From contig BGKB01000010.1 in NCBI GenBank assembly GCA_003116975.1, forward strand, positions 593,220 through 657,219: DNA of 64,000 bases. Direction: 5' to 3'. Origin of the DNA: Aurantiochytrium sp. KH105. Its lineage: Eukaryota > Sar > Bigyra > Thraustochytrida > Thraustochytriidae. Within the stretch, counting starts at the first letter, position 1. Every line of letters begins with the position of its first letter. The notes beneath the pieces are model-generated. The model saw nothing but the letters and a program-made list of their open reading frames with translations. It was not told the DNA's origin and did not search any database. Made by a program: the position numbers and the translations under genes. This document shows positions 30,457-39,981 of the stretch, one piece after another.

Positions 30457-33183
30457 CTACAGCTGGCTGATAAGGAATGGAATCGCGGAAAAGGTGGACA
30501 GGCCAAGAAGGACCACTGCCACACTCGAACTTACTCTGTACGTTTTCTCAAGATTGCGGGCTTGCAGTTGCTTGTCGCGCGCGATATCTTTCAGGTCCGA
30601 TACACGAACGCAGATGCGCCCAATATTTCCAGGGGGTGACCAATAGGGTATGTCGCGCTCTTCGAGCACTTTCCGAATGAACTCCCGGAGGACTGGACCC
30701 TTACGACCGCTTCGTCGGTCGCCTTGACCCTTGCCGGTGACAATCGTAAAAACCCTGTCTACACCTTCACTTGGTGTCGTAAAGAGAAGGTCGTCATTAC
30801 CCTTTTCATTTCGGCGCTTCTGCTCTTGCTCAAAGAGACGCTCGTGCTCTAGCTGGGCATTTGCGATCGCATCGAAATAAGCCATGACTGCAATCTTCGC
30901 CTTGGCCCGAGAGCATTTGTGCAAGTCCAGCTTGTCCGAAAAGATAGTTGGGCCGTCCACGCGCGGGCCCAAAACGCCATCTCGCAAAAGATTGCGGCCA
31001 TCAATGAACTCGCGATCTGTAGGCACCAGGTTGGGATGTTCAATGCGCAAAAGATCAGCTCCGTATGTACTGTCCACAAAGGCCTCAGCAATGAGGTTGG
31101 CCGTGCCATCGTCGGTTCTGATGCCGCGCGCCTTCATGTCTGTGTACAGCGCGTGCACCTTGTCGATCTCGTTCATGCTCACGTAGGCATGAAGGACAAG
31201 GTTGTACATGAAAGAGGTTGGTGCTGGCCAGTACAAACCCTCGGGCTCTCCACGGGGCGGTGGCGCGAGTGATCCTGGCGCAAGGCGCGGGCGGCGGCTC
31301 GCCGAAGCTGTTTGGTCCGGATTCTGACCAACCGCAGCTGGGCCATAGAGTGCCGGGTCCTCGACGATCCCCGTCGCGGAGAAGCCCTGAAACTTATTCA
31401 ACAGCCACTCCATCGTTGGCTGCTTGTAATTTGCACCAGGCTCCCACGGCATGCGATGGTTCATGTTCGCAAGGATCTGCTCAGCACGGGCGAGGTCGCC
31501 ATTGACGCAGTGCATAGATAGAATGCTACCAACCACAAAGGTGTGCGGTGGCAGACGATTCCGTTGCAAGGTTTCGAGCACGGTGTTCACGCCCTCGAGG
31601 TCGCCCATCTTCCCGTGCGCATGAATAACCCACATCCACATGGTCGGCGAAGGAGTGACGCCGTTTTGCTTTGCCTGCTGGAAAAGCTCGATTACGTGTT
31701 GCAAAAGTGAGGGGTCCTTGTAGCGGTCGAATTGGCCCACAAAGAGCCGCATGCAGCGCCGATATACCTTTTCGAGCAAGGGACTACTGCCCAACGCGTC
31801 GACAGACAAAAGGTCTTGCAACATGAGTGCCGTTGGAATCGCATCTTTATCCGTAGGAAGATTGTGTCCTATTTGGCAACACAATTTGTGCATGGTGAGG
31901 AGCATTTGAATGTAGTCTGGAGGCGCCGCGGCAGAGGGGCGGACCTTATCTGACATGAAGAAAATAAGTTCCTGGGCTCGCCCCCACCAGCTGACCAGCA
32001 TAAGGGCCTCAAAGAGAATGGGTAAGGGGAAGTCCGACACAACACCGGGAAAGACCTTGGCGGCGAGTTGACCATCAGATATTCTATTTCCTTCCTCGAT
32101 CGCTCCAGGGACGGCCGCGTGCATCTCCTTGACAGTCTCAAGGAGCAGCGTGAGCTCTTGTGGCAGGAAACGTTTGTGGTCTGGGGTATCCTGAAGAGCC
32201 GCGCGCGATTGAATGGCGGAATAGAGGCTTCGCGCGTTGTGGGATGCTGTCGCAAATAGTTGCTGCTGGCTGCTGGCAATGATCTCCTCGCAAAGGTGCA
32301 TGAACTCCTGGCTCTGAAGTTTGTTTTCATCTCGTTCAGGTCGGGATCGGGCTGTTCTCCAGCCGGAGCTCCCGGTGGCCGCCGTTGACGAAGCCGCAGC
32401 AGAGGATGCAGCATTCAGGCGTCCAAGGAGGCCTTGACGTCCACCTTGCGAGGATGACTTGGCCCTTTCTTTCGCCTTGAGAGCTGCATCGCGGCTAGCC
32501 ATAATCGACTTCACATCGTGCGAGGCTTGCGCGTTGGCAGTTTCGTGAGCAACGTCTGCGGCGCTCTTTCCAGGCCTCGATGTGCTGTGGCCAAGATGTT
32601 GTGGTGGCAAAGGTGGAGCGGTAGACGACTCTGGCTCATCTTGGCGCAGGTGAGAGTGCACAGGGAGGGGCGCGCTTCGGCGTTTTGCCGCCGACTTTCG
32701 TGTTGCGCCGCCTTGCGTGACGCGGGAGGACCTGCCGCCGGTTCGCGAATGAAATCTAGGTTTCGGCAGAGAAACTTTCCCCGATTGCGCTCCATCGCCG
32801 TCGGGGATCAGCCAATGTTTGGTGTCAACCTTGCGCGCCGTGGAACTCCTCCCAGGGACGGCCCTAGGCTCCGGGATTTCTTGCTGGTTCGTTCTCTTCG
32901 CTGCAGGCTGGCGAACATGGCGCTGCTGGCGTCGCTGACGAGCACTCTGCAGCGGCGAAGCGCTCCTCGTATGCCGCTCAACGTGCTTTCGGGTCGACAG
33001 CTGCCGGACCTGCTGCCCTCGGCTCCACCACGCTTGTAGTAGCAGCTGGTGCGGCCTCTCCAGTTGCTGGTGCTGCTGGTGCTGCTGGCACCAAGGCTGA
33101 AGACGCAGCCGCGAGTTGACGGGTTCGAGGAGCTGCCGCGCCTGCAGTCGTAGCCGCGCGGCGCTCCTTGCGCGGCCCAGCAT
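30457..33183 (-). CDS. PPR-SMR protein with C-terminal hydrophobic anchor
   Basis: A 908-residue protein from ATG 33183. The first ~25 residues (MLGRARSAARLRLQARQLLEP) are Arg/Leu/Ala-rich without acids, typical of a mitochondrial targeting peptide. Residues ~30-330 are Gln/Ser/Arg-rich and disordered. From ~340 on the chain is helical and pentatricopeptide repeats are recognisable near 488-590 (MWVIHAHGKMGDLEGVNTVL and the next unit with HCVNGDLARAEQIL) and 653-715 (YNLVLHAYVSMNEIDKVHAL). Residues ~806-870 match an SMR domain, including the TGKG signature, as in organellar PPR-SMR factors that bind RNA and assist mitochondrial or plastid expression. A hydrophobic stretch at ~884-903 (VAVVLLGLSTFSAIPFLI) ends the protein and could anchor it to a membrane, which is unusual for PPR-SMR proteins. 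The domain calls are firm; location and RNA targets are inferred. Confidence 0.85.
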   Translation of the reverse strand: MLGRARSAARLRLQARQLLEPVNSRLRLQPWCQQHQQHQQLERPHQLLLQAWWSRGQQVRQLSTRKHVERHTRSASPLQSARQRRQQRHVRQPAAKRTNQQEIPEPRAVPGRSSTARKVDTKHWLIPDGDGAQSGKVSLPKPRFHSRTGGRSSRVTQGGATRKSAAKRRSAPLPVHSHLRQDEPESSTAPPLPPQHLGHSTSRPGKSAADVAHETANAQASHDVKSIMASRDAALKAKERAKSSSQGGRQGLLGRLNAASSAAASSTAATGSSGWRTARSRPERDENKLQSQEFMHLCEEIIASSQQQLFATASHNARSLYSAIQSRAALQDTPDHKRFLPQELTLLLETVKEMHAAVPGAIEEGNRISDGQLAAKVFPGVVSDFPLPILFEALMLVSWWGRAQELIFFMSDKVRPSAAAPPDYIQMLLTMHKLCCQIGHNLPTDKDAIPTALMLQDLLSVDALGSSPLLEKVYRRCMRLFVGQFDRYKDPSLLQHVIELFQQAKQNGVTPSPTMWMWVIHAHGKMGDLEGVNTVLETLQRNRLPPHTFVVGSILSMHCVNGDLARAEQILANMNHRMPWEPGANYKQPTMEWLLNKFQGFSATGIVEDPALYGPAAVGQNPDQTASASRRPRLAPGSLAPPPRGEPEGLYWPAPTSFMYNLVLHAYVSMNEIDKVHALYTDMKARGIRTDDGTANLIAEAFVDSTYGADLLRIEHPNLVPTDREFIDGRNLLRDGVLGPRVDGPTIFSDKLDLHKCSRAKAKIAVMAYFDAIANAQLEHERLFEQEQKRRNEKGNDDLLFTTPSEGVDRVFTIVTGKGQGDRRSGRKGPVLREFIRKVLEERDIPYWSPPGNIGRICVRVSDLKDIARDKQLQARNLEKTYRVSSSVAVVLLGLSTFSAIPFLISQL

Positions 33184-33566
33184 GGTCCTGCGCCCACGAG
33201 GCCCGCGGCATCAGCCGCTCAAAGCGGGTCTGGTCTGGTCTGGTCTGCCTGTCTGCCTGCGACTCTGAGTCCGCGACTCGCGGCCTCCCTCCCTCCTTGC
33301 CCTCTTCCCTGCCAGTGCCTGCGTGCCAGTGCTTGCCAGAGGTCCTCCTCTGCGTAGTGCAGAGGACTAGTGCAGAACTAGTGCCAAGCGTCACCGTGCC
33401 GCCGGCGTGGCTAGCGAGCGGGCAGCCCTACGCGGCGGACGTAGACTTTGATGATCTGCAGCTGATGCCGATGGTGCACTCGTCCTTTACCATGATGCTG
33501 CAGCTGCAGGCATCGATGATGTAGCTGCAGACTTCAGAAACCTAAAAAATGCGAGCCACCGTCGCA
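33184..33566. other. Spacer between two minus-strand genes
   Basis: Contains TCTGG/TCTGCC repeats at 33225-33262 close to the PPR-SMR start. A plus-strand frame ending at 33524 has a protein-like tail (DVDFDDLQLMPMVHSS) but no start or domain, so it is not called. Confidence 0.5.
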
Positions 33567-34976
33567 TCAACGAGCTCGCCGCTCGGGCGCGACGGGAGAG
33601 ATGGCGAGCGGCGGGGCCAGCGAAGGCATGGCGACAGCCGAACCCGCTTGCCGCGCGCGACGCAAGAGGTCGCGGTTGAGCGCTTGCTCGGTCGCAGACA
33701 TGGTGCCAGCGCCGCGAAGCTCGCGAGCGCGCGCGAGAAAGTCTTGGCGCGCCTGCTGCACGAGGTCGTCCTTGTAGCGAAGCTGGGCCTGACGCTTCTG
33801 CGCGGCAGCGCGTTGATGCTCCCGCTGAAGACGCTCAAAATTGGCGATGAGCACTCGTCCCTGCGCATAGCGCTCCTTGTTTGCGGCTTCCCATGTCTCC
33901 TCGCGCACGCGAATTTGATCTTGCAGACTGGAAAGGATCTCGGCCTTTCGGCGACGCTGGGCTGCAGCGGCCGCTGCTGCTTTGGCGTCCTGGGCAGCCT
34001 CAAAATCGGCGCGTTCGCGTTTCGCTCGCTCTTCATCAGCGCGCTGCCGCTCCTCCACAGAGGCTTGAGTTTGGAGGCCGATCTCCACGAGTCTGCGCTG
34101 CTTTGCTTCCATGTCGGCGAGCTCCTTTTGTCTTTGCGCGTCCTTTGCAGCCATCATTGCTTCAAAGTCTCGGTTTGCCTTCACCTCGGCTTCGATGGCC
34201 CGTTTCCTCGCCTGCTCTCGCGCCACGGCTTGCCGCTCTCGTTCGGCCGACACAATTGCTTGCTCTTGCGCTAGTTTCTGCTTGCGAGCAAGGGCTGCCT
34301 CGCAATCGCGTCGAATCTCAGCTTTGATGCGCGCCACTTCCTTTTGCTCTTGCGCTAGCTTTCGCGCGTGCCGATCGCGTCTCTTGTTTTCAAACTCTTT
34401 CTCTTGCTGCAGTCGTTTCGCGATAGCCGCGGCAAACTCGAGCTTTTGCTCTGCCTTCAGGCGTCGGGTCTCCTTTTCGTGGGCGCGAATCTGCGCTCGT
34501 AGCGCCTCGCCCTCTGCAATACGTTTCTCATTCGCAATGTTCTTGGCCACCTGGGCGGCCCTGTTCTGATCGTCCAACGCCTCGCGATGCTCTCGTCGTC
34601 GGCATTCCTCCGCTCGACGCATGCTCTCGTGATCTCTGGCCTCTTCGAAAGCGTTGAAGTGGACGACGGCCGCCCAATCGCGATTTTCTGGAGCAAGCGC
34701 GGCGCGCTGCGCCAGGAATGCTTTGGTTTCGCGTCCACGCTTGAGTCGAGCCATGTTTCTGGCATTAGCCTCGTCTCCGTAGGCTTCTCTCGGTTGACGA
34801 ATGTGAGACTTTGCACGAGTCAACTCACGACGAGCATCAATTCTTGCGCGTGCCTTTCGTATTCTCCCCGACGCGATCTCCTTACGCTCCTGGAAATCTG
34901 TATATTGCTCTTGCTTGGCCAAAGATGAGGCCGCCGCTTTAGCCGCAAGCCTGCGAACCGCTGTCTCGGAAAGCAT
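33567..34976 (-). CDS. Long coiled-coil protein, trichohyalin-plectin (TPH)-like
   Basis: A 469-residue protein from ATG 34976, the first ATG; the upstream open frame has no ATG. Nearly the whole chain is one charged alpha helix. After ~120 residues of basic helix, residues ~140-420 show heptad-like Arg/Lys/Glu/Ala repeats (AEGEALRAQIRAHEKETRRL; QKELADMEAKQRRLVEIGLQ), with a QIR/Q-x-R motif repeated twice (QIRAHE and QIRVREE), as seen in TPH-domain proteins of cilia such as CFAP45, CFAP53 and MNS1. The C-terminus is Ala/Pro-rich. No membrane segment or catalytic motif was found. A structural role on axonemal microtubules is the best guess, fitting a zoospore-forming organism. Generic coiled coils can mimic this family, so confidence in the function is low. 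Confidence 0.8.
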   Translation of the reverse strand: MLSETAVRRLAAKAAASSLAKQEQYTDFQERKEIASGRIRKARARIDARRELTRAKSHIRQPREAYGDEANARNMARLKRGRETKAFLAQRAALAPENRDWAAVVHFNAFEEARDHESMRRAEECRRREHREALDDQNRAAQVAKNIANEKRIAEGEALRAQIRAHEKETRRLKAEQKLEFAAAIAKRLQQEKEFENKRRDRHARKLAQEQKEVARIKAEIRRDCEAALARKQKLAQEQAIVSAERERQAVAREQARKRAIEAEVKANRDFEAMMAAKDAQRQKELADMEAKQRRLVEIGLQTQASVEERQRADEERAKRERADFEAAQDAKAAAAAAAQRRRKAEILSSLQDQIRVREETWEAANKERYAQGRVLIANFERLQREHQRAAAQKRQAQLRYKDDLVQQARQDFLARARELRGAGTMSATEQALNRDLLRRARQAGSAVAMPSLAPPLAISPVAPERRAR

Positions 34977-35690
34977 TGGCTTCTGGACCGAAGGCGAGGC
35001 CTCGTGGTGATGGTGGCAGTGGATAAATGAGTAAAAGGTCTCGGAGCAAGGGTTTTGCCTTGCAAAACCGAGCTGCCGAGCTCTTTGCGTCCAAGTCAGA
35101 TGCGGGCGCGCCTCGCGTTGCGTCACCTCCCAATCCTTTGCACCAGGCGTCGAAAATGCCGAGCTCCTGCGCAACGTCGAGCACCCGTTGCTCGGCTTTA
35201 GTTGGATATGTTTAATGTGTGATTGTCTTGACGCTGAGCGCGGACGAGATTGGCGGAAAAACAAGAGGGCTTCTCCGACCGGCAAGAACTAAACTTTTTC
35301 TCTCTTGTAGTAGACAGACGCTTGGCTGCTATTGCGCAGGTAATTGCAGGCTTTTGAGAAGAGGCCGCACGTTTCGAAAGCAAAACTCAACTGGCAGATT
35401 TTAGGAAACGAAGCCGTCACGTGATGTGTGTATGTCATAATGATTTTTTAGCTAAGCACTAATAAGCGCGCCAAACATTTGCTGCGCAAACTTATACTTT
35501 AATTTTACAAAATGTCGTGAATGCTAGTAGCTCAGGGCAAACTAGAAGTTTTAAGAGCAAATCCAGCCGCCGCCGGGCTCCGAAAGACAGCGGCGGCCTA
35601 GCGGGCGACCCCACGTTCGGGCCGCCGCCCCATCATGTGTAAACGGATCTTTTTTTTTTTTTTTTTTTCTTCTCTCGATCAAGTCTGCTT
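34977..35690. other. Spacer with a poly-T run
   Basis: An AT-richer spacer (35400-35540) between two minus-strand genes. A run of about 19 T at 35650-35668 lies just downstream of the SET gene stop codon, reading as A-rich on the coding strand. No gene is seen. Confidence 0.6.
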
Positions 35691-36611
35691 TTACCTGTCG
35701 AGTTTGGCATTGGGCTCTGCCGAAGGCTGCACAAGCGCAGCCTGTTGAACGCCCGCAAAAGCATTAGACTCAACAAAACCGTACATGACATAATTTCGTA
35801 AGTCGTCCATTTGCGTGCGTGGGCTGTCGGCATGGCCACCGCCATGGTAATTTGCCGTAAGTTCCTCACCCGGCGAGAGATCGCGCAATATGGTCACTAC
35901 AAAGAACCCCTTGGGAAGGCGAGGACGCCATTGCACGGTTGGATCTGCAGCATTGTGATTCATTGAGTCAGCAAAGGGTAGCATACACATGACCTTTCTA
36001 GGTTCAACCATGTTGAAGGCACGCGAAATGACCATGCAACTGGCCCACCGAAACTCTTCGTACAAAAGTGGTGCTGATTGAGAAAAGCACTCGCCGAGTG
36101 CAGGAATGTCAGTCGTGGCATGCATGGTGATGAGCGCTCTGGCATGATCGAATTCGGCGCGAAGCTTTTCCTGCTGCGATTCCAAAGCGCGCAGGAGAAG
36201 CTTTTCGTTGTCAAGGGCTGCAGCGAGTGGGGCACACGTGTCCTGACGATCCAGAAAGGTAATGGGGTGGAAGAGAATATCGCGAGGCAGAACGTCTAGA
36301 TACGGCTTCCAAAAACTCGCAGCACCACGCCTTTGCTCGTACACGAGAAAGACCGCGAAGAGCGTGTAGCGGTCAAGCCCACGGAGCGCCTTACCTATAT
36401 CTGAAGCCTCTACGATGTCGAGCGTGAGTACACAGGCGGGGGGTACGGGTAGTCGGAGATTGCGCTTTAGTCCCGCTTTCGCCCGAAGCACCCGATCGCC
36501 GCACTCGGACGCTGGGTCGGCCACCATTTCCACGGCGCCATCGCGCGTCCACAATTCGCGCTGCTTCTCAGACGGACAGTTATCTGCTAGCCACGCTACC
36601 AGAACATCCAT
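35691..36611 (-). CDS. SET-domain protein lysine methyltransferase, SETD3/LSMT-like
   Basis: A 306-residue protein from ATG 36611; the longer upstream frame is translated microsatellite. The class of SET domain shared by RuBisCO large-subunit methyltransferase and SETD3 is recognisable: a segment LDRYTLFAVFLVYEQRRG with the W-x-PYLDVLP block, the SET core from ~190, the cofactor motif ADSMNHNAAD near 215 and the catalytic-tyrosine region GEELTANYHGG. It should use S-adenosylmethionine to methylate a lysine or histidine of an unknown protein. The substrate-binding C-terminal domain of LSMT/SETD3 is missing; the protein ends about 45 residues after the SET core, and the N-terminal part of SET is diverged. 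A (TTGC)n tract begins 10 bases before the start codon. Confidence 0.85.
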   Translation of the reverse strand: MDVLVAWLADNCPSEKQRELWTRDGAVEMVADPASECGDRVLRAKAGLKRNLRLPVPPACVLTLDIVEASDIGKALRGLDRYTLFAVFLVYEQRRGAASFWKPYLDVLPRDILFHPITFLDRQDTCAPLAAALDNEKLLLRALESQQEKLRAEFDHARALITMHATTDIPALGECFSQSAPLLYEEFRWASCMVISRAFNMVEPRKVMCMLPFADSMNHNAADPTVQWRPRLPKGFFVVTILRDLSPGEELTANYHGGGHADSPRTQMDDLRNYVMYGFVESNAFAGVQQAALVQPSAEPNAKLDR

Positions 36612-36621
36612 CGTGCGCTTA

Positions 36622-36663
<42 letters not shown>

Positions 36664-37040
36664 CGCCCGCCCGCCCCACCTTGTTTTCCCCTCCCGATCC
36701 AACGCAAGCTCGCTTTCTGCAGCTGCAGGCAAGCAACCCCGGGCTGCTGCTGGCGGTGTTGCTGCCTGCCGCTGCTGGTCACAATCCAGCGATCGTTGTG
36801 AGGAGTCGAGTTGCCAGGCCCACGCCGAAGCGGACCAAAAGTGCCAAAAGTTTCCAAGGTGCCAACGGAAAATGTGTCTGTGTGTCCGACCACGATCCTT
36901 GTCATCACGACGATCAGGATGGGACAAGTTAGGCCTAGAATCAAATAAGTTACTTCAACTGGAGTTCAGGCGTTCAAGTTCAAAGTCCTGCCCAATTCCA
37001 TATCTCCGCGCGCCCACATAAGGCGGCATCGAGCGCAACA
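36612..37040. other. Divergent promoter region, SET gene / GST-kappa-like gene
   Basis: Only 429 bases separate the two start codons. It holds the (TTGC)n tract at 36622-36662 on the SET side and the palindrome TAGGCCTA at 36930-36937, about 104 bases upstream of the plus-strand start. Confidence 0.6.
36622..36662. repeat. (TTGC)n tetranucleotide tract
   Basis: Ten tandem TTGC units starting 10 bases upstream of the SET gene ATG at 36611, so the tract must lie in the mRNA leader or core promoter. Confidence 0.95.
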
Positions 37041-38396
37041 ATGGGTCGAACTGCGGCTCCTCGACAGGGGGCGCCTCGCGCCTTGCGGTTTTGCTTTGAT
37101 GTGTGCTGCCCGTTCGCATACATGGCCTCGCAGCGCATGGAGGACCTCACGCGTGCTGCTGCCCAAGCTGCGGCACGCGAAGGCGCCACATTCGAAGCTG
37201 AATGGAAACCCGTCCTCTTGGGCGGCCTCTATGAACTGTCCCAGGCACCTCAGGGCAAAAAGGGGAGCGCGACTGACGCGATGCCGGCCAACAAGCGCCA
37301 ACTTCTCGATCAAGACTTGCAGCGCGAGCTAAAACGTTGCGGAATCCCCATCAAGTGGAACGACAAGCATCCCGTTCGGTCACTCGATGCCCAGCGCCTC
37401 CTCTGTGCTATTAAAGATGCTGGGACCCGTGTCGCTCTCGCTCATGCTCTCTTTCGCGCCTACTGGGTTGAGAACAAAGATGTCTCGCAGCAAGACGTTC
37501 TCGCAAGCATTGCGCAGCACCATGGTATCAATGACGTCGAGGATCGCATTCAAAATGAAAAGAACAAGGATACTCTTCGCGCAAACACGGAGTGGGCTGC
37601 CGGTCATGGAGCTTTTGGAGTTCCCTCATTCTTTGTCGAGGTCGATGATGACGTGGACCTCTTTTTCGGAAATGATCGCACTCACTTTGCCATGCGGCGC
37701 CTCGGGGTCACCCCTGAGCATCCTCTTGCACGGCCGCTTCGTCTGCAGCCAACGCTTCGCGCGGCTCCCAAACAAGATCTCGTGCTCAACTTTTACCACG
37801 ACTTTTCGTCCCCGTGGTCTTTCCTCGGTTCCACTCAGGTCTTTCGTCTCGCCGAGGTACATGGCGCACGCCTCGTCATGAAGCCAATTCTCCTTGGTGC
37901 TCTCTTTCGCGAGATTGGGACACCAAACGTGCCCATGCTTGCCATTTCTTCTGTCAAGCGTGCCTATGGTGGACTCGACATGCAGGATTGGTGCGCCTTC
38001 CACGATAACGTCCCGCTCCGTTTTCCGGACGACTTTCCTTTGCGGACAGTTCTCCCCCTTCGAGTCGCTATTGCGGACCCTGCTGTGACAAAGCACATCT
38101 ATCAGGCAGCCTGGACTCAAAACAAGAACGTTGGTGACAAAGATGTCTTGCGCCAGGTCCTTGAGAAAGCTGGCTTCGACGCTGAGACTCTCTTTTCGCA
38201 AGCGGATCAGCAAGGTATTAAGGAACAGCTTAAGCGGAATACCATGGAGTTCAAGGACAAGGGTGGCTGCGGGGTTCCTACCTTTCAAGTTGGTGACGCT
38301 GGGGCGTTGGTGTGGGGACAAGACCGAGTCAATGTCGTCGCTGATATGCTTTCTGAGGCCGCTGAAAGCGCCACAGCGCCCTCCTCGTCATTGTAG
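37041..38396 (+). CDS. Tandem DsbA-family/GST-kappa (HCCA isomerase-like) protein
   Basis: A 451-residue protein from ATG 37041 made of two copies of the same thioredoxin-like fold. Domain 1 (~14-235) begins LRFCFDVCCPFAYMASQ and ends with GAFGVPSFFVEV, whose cis-proline motif GVP is typical. Domain 2 (~249-440) begins LNFYHDFSSPWSFLGSTQ and ends with GGCGVPTFQVG. This pattern matches the DsbA family that includes GST-kappa and 2-hydroxychromene-2-carboxylate isomerase, usually a single domain of 200-225 residues. Domain 2 keeps the SPWS serine expected to bind glutathione; domain 1 has CCPF at the same place, so the two sites should differ chemically. Related proteins act in mitochondria or peroxisomes in detoxification or ring-compound breakdown. 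No targeting signal is obvious. The fold is certain; the reaction is unknown. Confidence 0.88.
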   Translation: MGRTAAPRQGAPRALRFCFDVCCPFAYMASQRMEDLTRAAAQAAAREGATFEAEWKPVLLGGLYELSQAPQGKKGSATDAMPANKRQLLDQDLQRELKRCGIPIKWNDKHPVRSLDAQRLLCAIKDAGTRVALAHALFRAYWVENKDVSQQDVLASIAQHHGINDVEDRIQNEKNKDTLRANTEWAAGHGAFGVPSFFVEVDDDVDLFFGNDRTHFAMRRLGVTPEHPLARPLRLQPTLRAAPKQDLVLNFYHDFSSPWSFLGSTQVFRLAEVHGARLVMKPILLGALFREIGTPNVPMLAISSVKRAYGGLDMQDWCAFHDNVPLRFPDDFPLRTVLPLRVAIADPAVTKHIYQAAWTQNKNVGDKDVLRQVLEKAGFDAETLFSQADQQGIKEQLKRNTMEFKDKGGCGVPTFQVGDAGALVWGQDRVNVVADMLSEAAESATAPSSSL

Positions 38397-38770
38397 ATTT
38401 GCATGGACTAAAAACAAAAATGAAAAGCAAAAGTCAGCTCATGCAAAATATCTTGTAGGCTAAATACGCGAGAAAACGATTGAGGGCCTTGATCCTTTTG
38501 CATTGTCGTGCATCTTTTGAATATTGCGCCAAGCCACGAAATGAAAGTCGCGAACGCGAACGACTCAGGAATGGGCGTTCCTTCTTGAATGCCGTTTCAC
38601 AAATCATCGCATTCTTTTCGATTTTAAAACGAGTTTACTGTTCTGAGATGCTGGCCCCGCTCACACCGGAGGATACTCAGTTTCGAGCACACGGAATTTT
38701 CAGTCGAAATCTTGAGAATCTTGAAAAAAAAAAAGCTTTGGAAAATTCGTAGTTGGCTGCAATCATCAAA
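38397..38770. other. Convergent 3' spacer
   Basis: 374 bases between two stop codons; AT-richer than the coding DNA, with an A run at 38724-38733. No gene is seen. Confidence 0.6.
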
Positions 38771-39281
38771 CTATTGTTTAACCTTTTTGGGTCGCTTGTA
38801 GATGACCTGGTCGCCACTTACTTTGAGAACCTTGGAATCATCGATGAACTTCTTGAACGTCTTCTTGAAGCCCAGCTGCTTGACGGTCTTTCCAAAGGTA
38901 TCGTTAAATTGCTCTGCAAGAGTGGAAACGCCCATCGACTTCCCCTCGGCGGCCTTGACCCATGATTCGACCTTCTCGAGTGCAGAGCTCGCCGTAAGCT
39001 CAGCAGCTTCTTCGTCAGCTTCGATGCGCCGACGCTTGCTCCCTGCAGCAGTAGATGCCTGGTTCTCCGCCTTGCGTGCCTTCACCACCTTGGACGTGCT
39101 TTTCTTTGCTGTGTCGTCTGCGTCGTCAGAGGACGAGTCGCTTTCGTTATCCGCGTCGTCAACTTTGACAGCCCTGTTGGGAAAGCTCTGTTGAATACGG
39201 CGCGTAAGCTCGTTTTCTTCGTCGTCGCCATCGTCGTCGTCCTCCTCCTCGTCCTCCTCCTCGTCGTCATCGCTGTCACCT

Positions 39282-39323
<42 letters not shown>

Positions 39324-39981
39324 TCTTCATCGCTGTCTCCTTCCTCGTCATCGTCATCATTGTAGTCTTCGTCATCCTCATCATCCTCATCATCGTCTTG
39401 ATTTTCGAGGGTCTGGCCCATCAGCTGGCTCGACATGAGATCTCCATATGGACTAGGCTGGACGTTTTCCTGGCCAGGGTCTGCTTCGTCTTCGTCAGCG
39501 TCAAGGACAACGCGACCCAAAATGTGGATGGAAGTAGTCGTGGCCCCTGCAACTGCAAACGTGAACTCCGAGGCCGCAAGAGGCAAATCGAGCGCCACGT
39601 TTTCTTGGTGGTAAGGTACCAGTGTGCAGATGGTGATTTCGTCATTGGCGTCCGGGATCTCGAGCTTCAGGACAGCTCGATCCTTAGCAGAGCCTACAGT
39701 CTCGCCAAGGCATGCAGCAGTGACGAGCAGGACATCACCATCGTCCAGACGAACGGTCCGAGGTTGACCTGGCTTAATTTCGAGGCCTGCATCGCATTGT
39801 ATTCATTCTTCGTCAGCATCCCATCCTCTCGAGGGAGCACGCACGCACGCACGCACGCACGCACGAATGGACGAGTTTAGTTTTGAAACGTACCGAATGG
39901 TTGATCAGGCATTGGGCGAACAAAGCGCCCCGCGCTCTGACCATTCCCGTTTGCCTTGCCGGCGGCGGTAGCGGCCTTCAT
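38771..39981 (-). CDS. Nucleoplasmin-like histone chaperone with acidic tracts, two exons
   Basis: Two exons: 39894-39981 and 38771-39786, joined across a 107-base intron to give 367 residues. The unspliced frame has stops upstream of exon 2, so splicing is required. Joining restores an N-terminus MPDQPFGLEIKPGQPRTVRL that reads like the nucleoplasmin-like domain of FKBP39/46 and plant HD2 proteins (FWGVEVKPGK-type start), followed by the strands DDGDVLLVTAACLG, KLEIPDANDEITICTL and FTFAVAGATTTSIHILG. Residues ~130-195 are very acidic, including an Asp run coded by GTC repeats on the plus strand, and are expected to bind histones. A basic patch (SKRRRIE) may be a nuclear signal. The C-terminal ~75 residues form a small helical domain ending KRPKKVKQ. 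There is no FKBP domain. Nuclear or nucleolar histone storage is the likely role. Confidence 0.85.
39787..39893 (-). other. Intron of the nucleoplasmin-like gene
   Basis: 107 bases with donor GTACGT and acceptor GATGCAG, phase 1. It contains a (GCAC)n tract at 39837-39864. Both the in-frame stops in the unspliced sequence and the restored domain start support it. Confidence 0.85.
39837..39864. repeat. (GCAC)n tetranucleotide tract inside an intron
   Basis: Seven tandem GCAC units close to the donor site of the 107-base intron. Confidence 0.95.

Noticed and set aside
33168-33524. Plus-strand frame ending in DVDFDDLQLMPMVHSS
   Set aside because: It has no ATG before the protein-like tail, no domain and no splice partner.
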